Assembly (NCBI GenBank): GCA_029532415.1
Contig: JAQOTA010000047.1
Coordinates: 2,604,001 to 2,668,000 of the forward strand
Length of the DNA stretch: 64,000 nt
DNA from: Marasmius tenuissimus
Lineage: Eukaryota; Basidiomycota; Agaricomycetes; Agaricales; Marasmiaceae
Direction of reading: 5' to 3'
Program-made: the position numbers and the translations under genes
Shown here: positions 1-12,221 of the stretch, piece after piece
How the letters are laid out: every line of letters starts with the position of its first letter
Position numbering within the stretch: position 1 is the stretch's first letter
Notes under the pieces: model-generated
Databases searched by the model: none
What the model was told of the DNA's origin: nothing
The model's input: only the letters and a program-made list of their open reading frames with translations

Positions 1-945
1 GGCAGATTCGCACAACTGGGCGTGAAGATCATCTCTGCAAGGAAATATGTCAGAAGAATACGAGGACTCACAGTTCAACATGAACTTAGACTAGAAATAA
101 TCGAAATTGAATGAGATTCCGCATATTCAGCATAAAAGTAGTAACCTGGAAGGCAAGGCGCCATATTTCTGCTTCGATTTCCGCTACAGAATAGGTTTTA
201 CCCTAGCTGTGTCCCATAGAGCGCCCTAGATCATATCCAAACGGCAAACGCAGCCAGATCTGGTCCCAAGTTGGAACGACGGCGGGTATCAGTCAGCCAG
301 CAGAGTTTCACACGGACGGTTGTATGGTGTGGCGAATTGACGCCGGCTCATTGAGGAAAGTTGTATTCAGGATCCCACCCCAGGAGATTGTGCTTGATAT
401 GTTTTTCAGGCATGCAACAGTCGGTAATGGACGGTTGAATACAATGGCAGCTCGATTGAACACATCAGAAAAGATTTGACTGCATAGCCCTAAGAGAGGT
501 CTGGTCCTCAAGCGCTCAGAGTCAGTTCTGAACCACGTTCGCGTGAAGAACATTGAAACGCATTGAAACATCTATCCCACTCTTTCATGAATTTCTGGGC
601 TTGACATTCAACTTTCCTCGTTGGTCAGTGGGCTGTATGAGGCAATCTTTACGTAGTATAGAGCCCTGGCAATCCCCCTCCGACTAATCCCAATGTGCGC
701 TCAAGATCTAAATAGATGCCCGAGGCAGAGTCGGTCTCTCACCCTTCACTGCTGAGAGGCTAGGAGGATACTCGTGGCATTGTTGGTCCTTGGGCAGACA
801 AATTGGTGATGTTTACCCGCTTCAGGGATCAATGAGAAGGTCTTGGACGTATGTAGTTCCCTACAATAAATTAAAATCACAAGCACGGCAGGGTATGTAT
901 TCAACCCCATATCCGGTTAGACAATGATAGCTAGCTATAAAGCAG
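1..945. other. non-coding flank of membrane-gene copy M1
   Basis: I see no supportable gene here. From about 300 onward the sequence is a diverged duplicate of 16,330-16,976. Shared stretches include the segment around 690-760, which matches the one around 16,720-16,790. This is the 3' flank of the repeated membrane-protein gene, so it belongs to the partial repeat unit at the left edge of the window. Short open frames in it do not keep their frame in the duplicate. Confidence 0.5.
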
Positions 946-2263
946 TCATCTACTACCCCCATACGCCGAAACGTATTCCGGCGGCGCCTCTTCTACAAAC
1001 TCCATCCTCTCCACCTTATGCATCAACAGCCGCATCTGAGCCTGCATAGCCCGGTAACTCGCCCGGTCAATAGGTTCGTTGTCGTCTACGAGAGTTGAAG
1101 TTTGGCCACTTTCGTCGTTTTGCTCGGGATGAGACTGTCGAGGATCGGAAGATTCCTTGCCTGTTGTTTCAGTCACCCGATGGTGAGACCCTTCAACAGC
1201 CTTCCGGTTCGAGGCCGGCATGGACGATGGTTCTTTCCGCTCAGAAAGGGGATTCAATACGAGGGTTGTGGGCGTAAAAGGATGAATGACTGCCGCTGCT
1301 GGGTCAAAGTCCTGTAGTCGGTCTGCAACAAGTATCATGAATTAGTAGGAGGATGTGTGAGTCTGTGTGGTTATTGCTTACCTCTTGCTTGCTTATTTCT
1401 TCGCCTACGGAACTTCCGTAGGAAGAGGAATATGACAATGAGGACAGCTAGGAACCCAGCGCCTCCGATTGAGCCACCGATAATTTTCGCTCGAGAAGTG
1501 TTAGAGGTGGAGGTAGTGAGTTCCGTGGCTATCGTGGGAGACGGGGGATTGGAAGATGAATTATTGGTATCAGTGGCGGTGGAAGACGGTACACTGTAAG
1601 GAAAAGCTGTTAGCCTTAAGGCCCCGGGAATGAAGAAATTTTTTTGTTGTTCACCTTGACGTTGGTGGTGGCGTGGTTGCGGTCACGGGGCTTACAGGGG
1701 ACAAAGCCATTATCTGTGAGGTGAAAAGAACCCTGACTGGAGGAAGTTCTCCTGGGTCAGAGCTGAGGTACACAATTCTCTTCAATGCAGCATTCAGATG
1801 CTCATGGCAGAAACACGTACTCTGGTATTACTTCTGCAACCACGGTGAAAAGACTGTTTAGAGTCAAGTGGCCCCTATTAAATCCACGCAAACAGCTCTG
1901 TGAGGAAACAAAGCACCCACCCAGTTTTTGTGGCCGTGTATATCAGCTGGCCCACGGCTTGTGTCCCGTCAAAACTTGCTATTGCGGCGGGCCCTCTAAA
2001 GCCTTCCACGACACAATACAATTCCAAGATTCCTGACCTGTTGCCATCACTAGTGTCACGGAGCCATGTAATTGTTTGTGGCTGAAAGGCAGTAATAGTA
2101 GCTGGTAGTTGGTCAATATCGATTGCCCACATTCCACAAAAGAGATACGATAGGACAAGGATGCTAGGTAGAAGGGGCCCAATGTATGGGGGAAGATTGG
2201 GAGTGATTGGTCAATGTTTCTCTAGGCTTGACGTGGATGTGTTACGTACCGAAGCTTCATCAT
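946..2263 (-). pseudogene. M1: single-span membrane protein of the repeated family, frameshifted
   Basis: This is a copy of the family best seen intact at 19,815-21,055 and 51,651-52,933. Exon 1 (ATGATGAAGCTTCG, 2,263-2,250) starts a signal peptide, followed by a small beta-rich ectodomain with the 'LPATITAFQP' and 'ITW' motifs. Then come a transmembrane helix followed by an Arg-rich stop-transfer, and a cytoplasmic tail (1,325-946) ending in an EEAPPEY (PPxY) motif. Relative to copies M2 and M4, one base is missing just after the GCGTGGAT stretch in the ectodomain exon near 1,890. The loss gives a stop a few codons later, so this copy is probably dead. The function of the family is unknown. 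The architecture suggests a plasma-membrane protein with an extracellular domain. Confidence 0.6.
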
Positions 2264-5200
2264 GGAGAGGAAAGGAAGAAAGAAGGGAAAATGGGGTACC
2301 TGTCTTGAAGCCTCGAGATTACACAATAAGTACAGGATCGAAAATAGACAAGGTTTGATAATCCAAACCGGATACCCCAACTGGTGGTCTCCATCTTGTT
2401 TGTATCCGGGACCTCACAGCTGTATTCAAAGTCTGAGCAGTCTGAAATTGTCAGGTATGTCTATCATGAGGCTGATGAATCAACAAAGAGCCTGTATAAA
2501 AGCCGTTGATGAAAAAGATGTCCAAGTTAAGGAAGCCAAGAAAGGGAGTGAGTGGAGGTCTAATAATCCAAACCTGATGCTCTGAATGATGGTCTCCATT
2601 TTGTTCGTATCTTGAGTGGTTCTCACAACCGCTTTCAACATTCGAGCGGTCCCAAAGTGTCAGGTATGCCTGTTGTCGGGTTGATGAATCGACAAAGATC
2701 CTGTGTAAAATTCATTGATCAAATGATGTTCAAGTTGAGGAAGAACAGGGAGGGCTGCATGAGTTGGATACAATCATAAGATGTGACCATCAGCCAGGAA
2801 TATACAGATGCCTGAAGTGCGGTGGACTGGCATTTAGTGAGGAAAGCTTTGTAGGCACCTGGGGTTGCATCCCATTTGGCATTGCTTTTCCAAAGTAACG
2901 CAGTCTATCGAACGAGAGTAACAGCCAGCTAACAGATTCACCTCTCCCTCTTTGACAGTGCTTAGAGTTGAACGCTGCCTCAATTATTCGCATCATGTTG
3001 CCAACAAAACTCAGTCGTTCGAAGAAAATAACGGCCCTGAAATTTGGTTCACTGTAGCCACGGTCGAGGCGATGACTGATACGGTTTCTCAGGCCTAGCT
3101 CGATGTTTGTTGTTTGAATTTGGTTGATGAGGAGGGCGAGGTTACGTTCTGACCCAAGGGGGTGACAGAAACAGAATTTCCGGTCCGAGGTAGGGGGAGG
3201 GGGAAGACCCCTAATTTTTTTTTGTACCTACCGGAGTCGGCGTGAATTGACGTGTGACTTACAGGTAAACAATTCTTTGTTTGATCTTCGTGGCTCAGAC
3301 GGAGACACACTCCGTCTTTGAGGAATCCTCGGACCTCGAGCTTGTTCTATTCTCTTCCTTCCCGAGGAGAAAAAATTGGGAAGAAACTCGCCTATGCATT
3401 GGTACCAGTTATTTTCACCAACAATTCATTCCTCAAAACTAGGCGATAAGAGGAGATACGGCTCACTAAATGAGTGAGGGTTCATTAGTGCCTCCTTGCA
3501 GTCTTGAAGTGCTTACTTCACACCTTGCTTGTGTGTGAATGTGAGACGATCTTGTAACATTAAGGAAGATCCTTGGAGAAAGCCAAAGTGATAATGGCAT
3601 CCTGCGGGTGTCGAGAGGTGTTTCTAGTCTCTCAAGTCATGCGGAGACAAAAATCTTCAGGTGACGGTAAAAGAATGAAACGGAATGGAATGATGAACAC
3701 TCACCGTAGAGTTGTAGATTACGACTTCTTTCAAGCGTCCCGTTGCAGGCTCGTTATCATGGCTCACGGACGACACCACGGCGAGCAGGCCGTTGGGACT
3801 TCAGACGACTTCTTCGAGGGTAGTATTGGATAAGTGCGTCGGAAGGAGCCGCTGTAAACAAGTTACAGAGAAGAAGACAACGGCGAACGCACCCAGGGCA
3901 ACATATATGTCCCGTTGCTCTTCCAATAACATACTTTGAGTTCTCGTATAATCCTAGTCCAGAACTACTTATCTTGATACCTATAGTACTATCCATGAGT
4001 GTGCTATCGCAAACTGCTTTGAGGAGACTCTTTCAAGGTGATATTGTGAGGCTCATACCCCATGAGTTCCGAGCAGTATGGGCGTCATGCTCATGCTTTT
4101 GTCTGTCTGTACAAAGAACACTCACCTCCGGTATGTGCGTCTCAGGCCCGGCTGACCAATTTTTCCAAAAGCTGAGAAGTAGACTTCCGTTATTGTGCCC
4201 CAAACTATGGGTTTACGAGACGTGAACGAAGGAAGCTTTCGCGTCTGTTGCCTTCGATGAACACCTCGTTTTCAATTGAGACCTCTGGGGCCTGGGATCA
4301 ATCAGTAAGGATCTTAGTTTGAAGTTTGTGTTTACGTGCGTGAACGAACGAATCCTCAAACTTGGGGGATTTGCTGCTTTTTGGTCACAGCAAAGGTGCA
4401 ATCATGAATGGGACGTAGATCTCACCAATGGCAAAATGACAAAGGTGCGCCCGGGTTCTCAACCGGAGAGGGGCCGTTCGTATTCGAAAAAGGAAATACA
4501 TACATACATATACATAAGCTCCTGGTACATGTTTCAAGGAAGCCAGGACGAGGGAATTGGGTTGGTTTCGGAAGATGATAATCAGAATAAGCCAGCCTGA
4601 CAAGTCGTGAATAAAAAAAGGGGACGGAATGGGAAAGCGCACCACCAGAATCTTGGTACAAGATTATCTCGATTCCTGCAGGAAAGTGGCGCGGTACGTA
4701 TGTCCAACAGTCGGTCATTCGTAGTGTGTAGACAATTTTATGGTATGTACAAGTGCGACGGGATTGACGGTTCGTCGAAGAAAGCTGAGTCGGGTAGATA
4801 ATCGATGTAGGCCCTGAGCAGAGGTATAGGTGAATTGAGTATGTTGCGATGTTTGCTTGAAGATCTCGAATGATGGTGAGGTAAGGGAAAAAGCGTTTGC
4901 GAAAGGTACCGGTGAAGCTTAGAAGGGTAACAGGATAGTCAGAGAAAAAGCGTTTGAACGACGTGAGAGCAAGCATTCACAGGCACCGAGTCCATTTTCG
5001 ATTGAGAGTCAGACTTCTGTTGTTGTTGTGTCTAAAATTCTTGTCTAAATTTTTGGAGGCAAGTGACTGTGCGTTGAGATATGGCGTGCAGCTTCTGGAG
5101 GGGGTTTCGTCGTGTGATCGAGGAAAGCTGGAATGTTGTCGGGTATCGACGAGGCATGGATGAAAGAGCCGAGGTGAGATAGAAAAGAGCAATGACAAGC

Positions 5201-5530
5201 GCACCCAACCTCCATTCTACCACCATCCCGTTCCAAAGTCTCCTAAAGTTCACGGGAGAACAAATTATACATCTCCGCCCATGACAAGGTCGTGGCGTGG
5301 TGGATTGGCGGTCCAAGCGTTCATCGAGCAAAGCTGGGTTGATCTTGAGCTAGTGAGCGGCGAATAATCGATGTTTCAATGAACTAAAGTGGGATAGTTG
5401 GTGAGTTGGCCGCGTAACGCGTGGTGAGGAAACCGGTGTTTGCTTGAAGGAATGGGCGTACGGTAAAGGGAACAGTGTTTACGAGAGGTGGAAGGGCGGT
5501 TTGTTCCACAAGCGTTCAAAGATGTCATCG
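2264..5530. other. decayed repeat spacer between M1 and TatD relic T0
   Basis: No intact gene is recognisable. From 2,264 to about 2,900 the sequence duplicates the 5' flank of the other membrane-gene copies (10,846-11,240, 18,288-18,690, 52,934-53,270). From about 3,560 it holds spacer repeats that recur at 22,600-23,700, 11,740-12,150 and 53,560-53,950. The 5,030-5,500 part is repeated at 7,240-7,700. Open frames on the minus strand in this spacer are not kept between copies. Confidence 0.45.
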
Positions 5531-5612
5531 ATGTTCGGTCCCGGTTGGCGTTCGGTTCCTTTCAAGGTACTACGTACATGACTCGTTAGCGTGTTAGCCC
5601 CAAGATTATATA

Positions 5613-7155
5613 ATGCTCTGCTTTTTTCCTTCGACCCGGATCAACACGAGTAGCTTTCGTGATTATCGCTCCTTCACCATCTTCAATCATCCAGAACCTA
5701 CGCTACTCACTGCCACCATCCAAAGAATCATTCTATTTGGGAATCCTAGCCACCTGGCCATTCCATTTTCCGAGCTGTCAGCGCTGAAGCACTCGGACTT
5801 TTCCCTGGCAGGCGGTATATCCGGTCATTGACACGAAAGCCCGACGGTATCAGTGTTACATACCCACTCAAGCCTCAAAAGAGCTCCGTTGACGACCATA
5901 ATCAAAGCAATGAGGAATTCCGAGGAGGAGAAATGGTCAATTACCCCTCAATCCTTGCTGTATGATACCCAGGGCTTCCTTCGGTGTCAATGAAAGAAGG
6001 TGGTTAATCAGCAGGCTATACTCGAATCTTGTAGGGTTTCGCAGCCACCCGCCAGGCCACATTCGAACTGAAATGGCAGAGAGCCTAAACTAGTGGAATT
6101 ACACCTAGAAAGTCGCGCCTCCAGAGCAAAGTTCCTGTCTTATTATCTTACCCACTTGTATTCTCAGACTTTGTGTAAATAACAGTGGACTAGTGAATTT
6201 TGATGTTTCTCACATCAGCCGCGTAGGGCACAAGGTGGAAGACCGATTCTCAACGCGAATATGCAGGCGGTCACACGAATGAGAGGATTGGCAATTTGGC
6301 ATAGATGACGGACTCACCAGGAGGAGGCAAGTTCAAGACAAGGTAAGTCACAATAGCACGTCCTAATAAATAGGCAGAGGAAGTACTTACTGACTTACCA
6401 GAAAAAGTGGCCTATGGGACCCCCATAAATCAGTCAATAAACTTGATCCAGCAAGGACTCAACGTCGAAAATGTAGCTTGGCAGGGCAGCAGGAAGCATA
6501 CGCTCAGAAATGAGCAAGTGCGTCGAGAACGGATCGAAAATGTGCGGTAGTCCAAGACTGGGAACCGACATGGCCAGTCAGACCACCGGTTGACCGACGT
6601 TGGCTCGGATATATAGACCTTCCGGGATGCAGTCGCGACTTTGACAGTTGTCTGACAGCTTGGAAGATTTGAACGTTACCTCCATGTTACCTGAGGGGTT
6701 TCCAGAAAGTGACAGCCACAGCGGTTAATTCTGGGGTTCCCAAATAGCATAATCCTAGTTCAAAAGCCATGGGAAAAAAGGGAGAAACTCCATTACAAAA
6801 GAAAAACTCGCTCTCTCCACCCACCCAACCTCCTCATCTGTATCCATCGTCGACACACATACCCATCTCGCATCTACATACGAAGCTTACCGGAGTAAAT
6901 TCAAGGTCGATATCACGTCGGGTGATGCTGCGAGGGTGCCCTGGATGTGGGTTCGAAGGTAGATCGGGTTCATAACTGAGTTGAGGCAGCCAAATACGAG
7001 ACCGTGTATGATCTTGCCACGAAGGGAAGAAGGTGGATGTGGTTTTAGATGTAGTGTGAAGCACCAGTGCAGAGGTTGCGGAAGGAGTGGGGATTCTGCG
7101 TTGACGGAGGAGGATAGACGGACAAAGTGGGGTGGGTTGGAGTATCTTATAAATA
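5613..7155 (+). pseudogene. T0: 5' fragment of TatD-type nuclease gene, interrupted by an insertion
   Basis: The first part (5,613-5,723) matches the Arg-rich, mitochondrial-presequence-like N-terminus of the other TatD copies. It follows a conserved promoter block ending in a TATA-like stretch at the ATG. The reading resumes after a 1.0-kb insertion, at about 6,757, with the 'MGKK...' segment and the metal-binding VDTHTHL motif. An internal stretch between about 6,910 and 6,985 is foreign. The gene then runs through the conserved 'TEEDRRTKWGGLEY' segment and stops. The C-terminal two thirds, including the other metal ligands, are absent. TatD enzymes are metal-dependent 3'-5' DNases of the amidohydrolase type. 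This copy cannot be functional. Confidence 0.65.
5724..6756. mobile_element. about 1.03-kb inverted-repeat insertion inside TatD relic T0
   Basis: Other TatD copies run continuously from 'CCAYCxxYYCAAAA' to 'ATGGG', whereas here about 1 kb intervenes. The ends form an imperfect inverted repeat of about 26 bp. The left end reads AGAATCATTCTATTTGGGAA, and the right end read inward reads AGGATTATGCTATTTGGGAA. No clear target duplication and no transposase are visible, so it looks non-autonomous and old. A related terminus occurs near 39,925-39,955. I cannot assign the superfamily. Confidence 0.55.
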
Positions 7156-7908
7156 GTTGGTGCGCACCTAACTTCCCTTTTTGATTGATACTAGTAATCA
7201 GACTTCCCTTATCGTGTCTGAGATTTCCGTCTAATTCAAGTGCGTTTGAAATATGACGTGCAGCTCCTGGAGGGGGGTTTTGTCGTGTGATCGAGAAAAG
7301 CTGAAATGTTGTTGGGTATTGAGAGAGTGAGCCTGAGATGAAAAAGAAAATAGCAACGGCAAGCGCACCCAACCTCCACTGCCATCTCGGTCCAAACTCT
7401 CCGAAAGTTCATGGGAGAAAAAGATATCATCCCTCCATGAAAAGCTCGTGGTGTGGTGTATTGGTTCAAATGTTCATCGATCATCGAGCAAAGCTAGGTT
7501 GATTATGAGGCTGGTGAGCAGCGAATAGTCGATTTTTTGACGAAAGGTGAGGTTGTTGGGCATTGGACGGATACAATATCGCGTGGCGGGGAAATTGATG
7601 TTCCCTTGAAGGAATGGGCTCAGGATGAAGAAAACAGTGTTTACGAAGGGTGGAGGGTAGTGACGAAGCGACCAAGCGATTTATAAGCGCTCAAAGGATG
7701 TCATCGTTGATCACCGATGGTACTTAGGTGCAATTGTTTTTTTGACACAGTTAAATACCATATTGGGCACTTGGAGCCAAAATTCTGCCGTGCCCAATCT
7801 GGCGCCGACGACAAGATGGTTTGTGAGGAGAACGAGTGAATGGAAGCACTAACTCAGTATACAGGCATGATATCGATATAGAATTTGGAGTACCACCCGC
7901 CCGCTAAC
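7156..7908. other. repeat spacer and left part of segmental duplicate B1
   Basis: The 7,240-7,700 part is a second copy of the 5,030-5,500 spacer. From about 7,740 the sequence matches 40,620 onward in the other large unit. A TGGCGCC motif near 7,800, shared with 40,670, resembles a retroelement primer-binding site, but no LTR pair supports that. No gene is seen. Confidence 0.4.
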
Positions 7909-8288
7909 TGTCAGCAATCACCAGTTCTGACCTGGTGACGCATCGCACTAAGCTTTCAGACAACGAAGAATGAGGCAAAGAATAGAGAACTCAATACTGG
8001 TGAGGAATAAACCAGCTCAAGACTGGGGAATACATGCAGAGTATCTACTTCTTATATACTACTGAGAGGACTATGGCGTGTGTCTACGGTGAGGTATGAC
8101 ATCAAGGTATGACATTGTGAAACAGTATTTGAAACAGGACCAACATGTGTCTACAGCATGTGGGTCCCTTCATGTATCTACCATGTGTCTATATGATAAG
8201 ATATGAGTCATGTGAGGGATAAGATATAGATAAGATGGAAAATGATAAGATAAGGAGAAAAGATAAGATAGGAGGGAAATTCATGACA
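7909..8288. mobile_element. solo LTR, 380 bp, with 5-bp TSD CTAAC
   Basis: The element starts TGTCA and ends TGACA, the inverted TG...CA ends expected of an LTR. It is flanked by perfect CTAAC duplications at 7,904-7,908 and 8,289-8,293. The paralogous site near 40,851 has a single CTAAT and no insertion. No internal region or second LTR is present, so it is a solo LTR left by recombination. The parent family is not otherwise present in the window. Confidence 0.8.
8195..8267 (+). promoter_or_regulatory. cluster of six GATAAG motifs in the solo LTR
   Basis: GATAAG occurs at 8,195, 8,218, 8,229, 8,244, 8,249 and 8,262, all in one orientation. Fungal GATA-type zinc-finger factors (nitrogen and iron regulators) bind HGATAR sites, so the LTR may have been transcribed under such control. 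This is an inference from motif density, and a low-complexity origin is possible. Confidence 0.4.
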
Positions 8289-8803
8289 CTAACTACTGTG
8301 GGTAGACACATAGGTATGTACTGCATGATCTGGAAATCCAACAAAACCGAGTTGGTATCCCATTGCTTTTAGCCACGAACCTCGGCAGGTGCGAGGGCTT
8401 GCTTATCTTCCTTCTCTAAAAACTCTACTTATTCCCGTCGTACAAATACAAAAAGTATAAGTAATTATCAACCTATATACCTCGTTGCGAAATTGAAGCC
8501 CGTGAGATGAGCGGACTAAGGATAATCGGGTCATGGAATGGGGTGTAGTTGGTTACTGAAATATCCATCGCAGCTGTCCAATCCCTTATGCCCACTATGC
8601 GAGCCAGAGCATATACGAGAGACCAACGAGAGACCGACCACATTGTCAAATCATATTTCATTGATGGACAGGTTTCGATTGAATGCTTTATGACGTGTAT
8701 TTAATTGAGACTTTCGGCCAATCTTTTGTTGTTTAGCGTATAAATCAATCTGTGGCGCCAACTCGTGTGTTATTTGGGTCAGGAAGTGACATGTTACAAA
8801 GAG

Positions 8804-9351
8804 CAAGGGGGCACACGGGATTGAATCCCTGACCGGGGGGGTAGGAGGGAGGGGGGTCGGTCGGGGGCCAGAAAAAAATTTTTGGAACCCCCAACATCAG
8901 AGATTTTGGAGGCCTTGGGGAAGGTTTGATGAGTTTTCTGTGATATAAAACACAGTGATTGGGTTTGATTTACACCCTACAGCAAGGATTATACACCCTG
9001 TGAGTGTTATGGCTTAGTTTTGGCCTAGGCTACATTTTAGGGAAAAGCGGCTGTAATTGTACGTTGGGCCCATGATGCTGTCGTTCCTGTACTTTTTTAC
9101 CACTTAACACAGCGAGATCGAGTAAGATACCTCATTTAGGGAGGAATTGTGTTCGGAAACTCGTTCCAAGGTTCATAATTGAAGTCAAGTTCAATACTGT
9201 TGACCGTCCACTCGAAGGCATGGGAAAGTATCAGGTGAAACTACTATATATGGTCCGTGAGAAGCTTACGTAGGGGAGGGAGGGTCTTTCCTGAGGGCGG
9301 CTCAGAGAAAATCAACCCTAGGTCTTTTTTTTTCGAGGGCGTGCCCCCTTG
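8804..9351. mobile_element. hAT-type non-autonomous element, 548 bp, 8-bp TSD ACAAAGAG
   Basis: The ends are CAAGGGGGCAC and its inverted copy, and the 8-bp duplication ACAAAGAG at 8,796-8,803 and 9,352-9,359 is perfect. The paralogous stretch at 41,835-41,870 lacks the insertion. An 8-bp duplication and short CA-starting inverted ends are hallmarks of hAT elements. There is no transposase frame, so it is a MITE-like derivative that depends on an element outside the window. Confidence 0.8.
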
Positions 9352-9602
9352 ACAAAGAGACTGATTGAGCAAGCAAAAGGGAACACCACTCATTCCATTG
9401 TTGGTCTCCGAGCGAACGAATTGACGTAAGAAGACGGTGTGAAAGGCATCTAGATGATGTTTCCCTGCTACCGGGATCAATTAATTAGAAGGTCTTAGGC
9501 GTGCACAAATTCATTTGAATGACGAGGTGAAGCTACAAGTACGGCGGGGAATTTATTCGAGGGAAGCAATAGGTTCGACATGGAAAGCTAGCTATGAAAT
9601 AG

Positions 9603-10845
9603 TCACCTACTACTGTAAGCAGGAACATATTCCGGCGGCGCCTCTTCTACACCCTCCACCCTCTCCATTCTCTGCATCAACAATCGTACCTGTGCCTGCA
9701 GCGCCTGGTAACTCGCCCGGTCCACAGGTCTATTATCAACCCCGCGGGTCAAACTCTCGCCACCTCTGTGCACAGTCTCAGACTGTCGAGGATCGGTAGA
9801 TTGCTTGCCTCCCGTAGTCTCAGTCACCTGACGGTTAGACCCTTCAACAGCCTTTCGGTTCGAGGCCGGTATGGGCGAGGATTCTTTCCGTTCACGAGGG
9901 GGATTCAACACGGGGGTTGTAGGTGTAAAAGGATCAATGACTGCTGCTGCTTTTTCAGAGTCCTGTAGTCGGTCTGCAGCAAGTATCATGAATCAGTACG
10001 AGGGGAGTCTGTATGTCTATTGCTCACCTCTTGCTTGCTTACTCCTTCGCCTACGGAAGAGGAATATGACAATGAGGAGCACCAGGAAACCACCGCCTCC
10101 GATTGCGCCACCGATGATTTTTGCTTGAGAGTTGTTGGAGCCAGAGCTATTGGAATCAGTGGCTATCGGGAGAAGCGGTGAACTGGAAAGTAAAGTTGTT
10201 AGCCTTGAAGTCCTGAGCATGAAGAAAAGTTGTTTTTTGTTCTTCACCTTGATGTTGGTGACGGCGTGATTCCTGGCACGGGGCCTACAGGGGACACAAC
10301 CATAATCTGTGCGGTCGAAAAAATAGAACCTGTAGGAGCTGCTACAGTCCCCTGTCTGAGATACACAGTTCTCCTCAATGCGGCATTCAGATGCTCATAG
10401 TAGACACACGTACACTGGTATTACTGCTCCAAGCACGGTGAGAGGACTATTTCGGGTCAAGTGGCCATTCTTTAGATCCACGCGAACAGCTTTGTGAGAA
10501 AAAAAAGCACCCGCCCAGTTTTTGTGGCCGTGAATATCAGCCGCCCCTCGTCTTCAAGTGCGTCGCGAAAACGTGCTATCGCATGCCTTTCGGTGATTAC
10601 CCCAGGAAGTTCCAAGACTATGGTTGCTGCTACATTGAAATCAATGGCATCACGGAACCAGGTAATCGTTCTTGGCTGGAAGGCAGTAATAGTGGCTGGT
10701 AGTTTGTCAAAATAGTAGGCCTGCATCCCACGGAAGAGATACGAAAGGACAAGGATGCTGAACAGACGAGGCCAAATGTATGAGGGAAGAGTGGGAGCAA
10801 TTGGTCAATGTAAAGTGGATGTAGTACGTACCGAAGCTTCATCAT
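9603..10845 (-). pseudogene. M2: repeated membrane-protein gene, probably inactive
   Basis: All parts of the family are present. They are the signal-peptide exon at 10,845, the ectodomain with 'LPATITAFQP' and 'ITWFRDA', the Ser/Asn-rich stalk, the transmembrane helix near 10,090, and the tail ending with EEAPPEY at the stop near 9,603. Intron positions match M5. The difference is the 23-nt GT...AG stretch that must be removed in M4 and M5 to keep frame. Here it begins GC and ends CACAA, so neither boundary is intact and the frame would break at that point. If that stretch is not a real intron, the status of the whole family changes. Later exons look open. Confidence 0.5.
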
Positions 10846-12221
10846 TGAGAGGAAAGGAAGGGGGAAGAAAGAAAGATGGGGTAGCTGTCGAGCCTCGAGA
10901 TCCCACAATAAGTATAGGATCGAGAATAAACAAGGTTTGATAATCCACGCCTGATGCTCTGACTGATGGTCTGCATCTTGCTTGTATCTTAAGAGGTTCT
11001 CATGGTTGCCTTCAAGCAGTCCGAAAGTGTCAGGTGTATCTGTCGTCGGGTTTATGAATCAACAAAGAGACTGTGTTAAAGTCGTCGATGAAATGACGTT
11101 CAAGCTGAGGAAGGCAAGAACAGGGAACGAGGGTCGCGTGATTTGGATCAAATCGTACGATCCGTTCATCGGCTAGCAAGGTACAGATGGCTGAGGTGCG
11201 GTGGATTGGCAGTTAGCGAGAAAAGCTTTGTAAGCTATGGTGTTTGGTTGGTATGGTATTTGATTGTGTTGATAAAACACTCTCACCTGTCGGGTGCGCA
11301 CCGCGCCATACTCCCGTAGATCGATATCTATCTGGTGATAATCAAAATCGATGCTGGCCAACTCAACCTCCGCACTGACAAAAATGAACCTTTTCTTGAT
11401 GGTAGGGATATATCAGTATTCTCCAAAGAAGTCAGCTGGTGCCTCTAACAGTCATTGGGGAGTGGCGACTGCACATCTTGATAGTCTTGTGGCATGAGTT
11501 ACGGTCGAATGGGGCGTACATCACCAATAGCGAGATATGACAATCCAGACAGGCGAAGGGACAAAGGTGCTCCAGTTCTCAATCCGGGGGTCGTTGATAT
11601 TCGGGGAGAATGAACAACGAATAATAAGGTGGAATAATGAGCGCCTGGTTCATGTTCTCAGGAAGGCGAGCCTATTAGTGAAAGTGACCGTGATGAGTCT
11701 TTGGACAAGGTTTAGGTAGGTGCATTGGAATGACAAAAAGCCAGCCTGAGACACTAGTTCAAGTATTAGACGAGCCGTAAAACAAGGAACGGAAAATTCA
11801 CCAAGGCCGATAATCCCTTGCTAAGTTCCATTCCTCTTCTGATATTACACTTCAAGCACGTAGAGTCCCGATTAAAAGTCATCGATGGAGGAGTTGGGAC
11901 TATGCAATGTGCGGATGGTTTCACTCTGCTCCAAGAGATCGTATTCGGCTGCTTTTTGGACTAGGAGGAGGATTCCAGTGGCGGATTATCGATATTTCGA
12001 TATGAAGTAGCTTTGGAAAGACGAGTTGAGAGTTGTAGCGAGAGTTGCTCATTGTTCTCAGGATATAGATGGGTAAGGGGATGAGAGGCGGAACGCATGG
12101 TGAGGGCAACGACAAAGCGACTGAGCGATGTGAGAACAAGCTCAACGATGTCATCGGTCCCGGTCGGGGCTCGGTTCCTTACAAGGTATAGAAACCTGCT
12201 CGTTATCCCGGAGATTATATA
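10846..12221. other. spacer between M2 and TatD relic T1
   Basis: The spacer duplicates 18,288-19,700 and 52,934-54,059 in part. Minus-strand frames with similar wording recur in two copies (11,361-11,173 and 18,873-18,619), so a decayed third gene may lie here. I do not recognise it, and no copy is open over any length. The last 100 bp form the conserved promoter of the TatD copies, with a TATA-like stretch overlapping the start codon. Confidence 0.4.
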
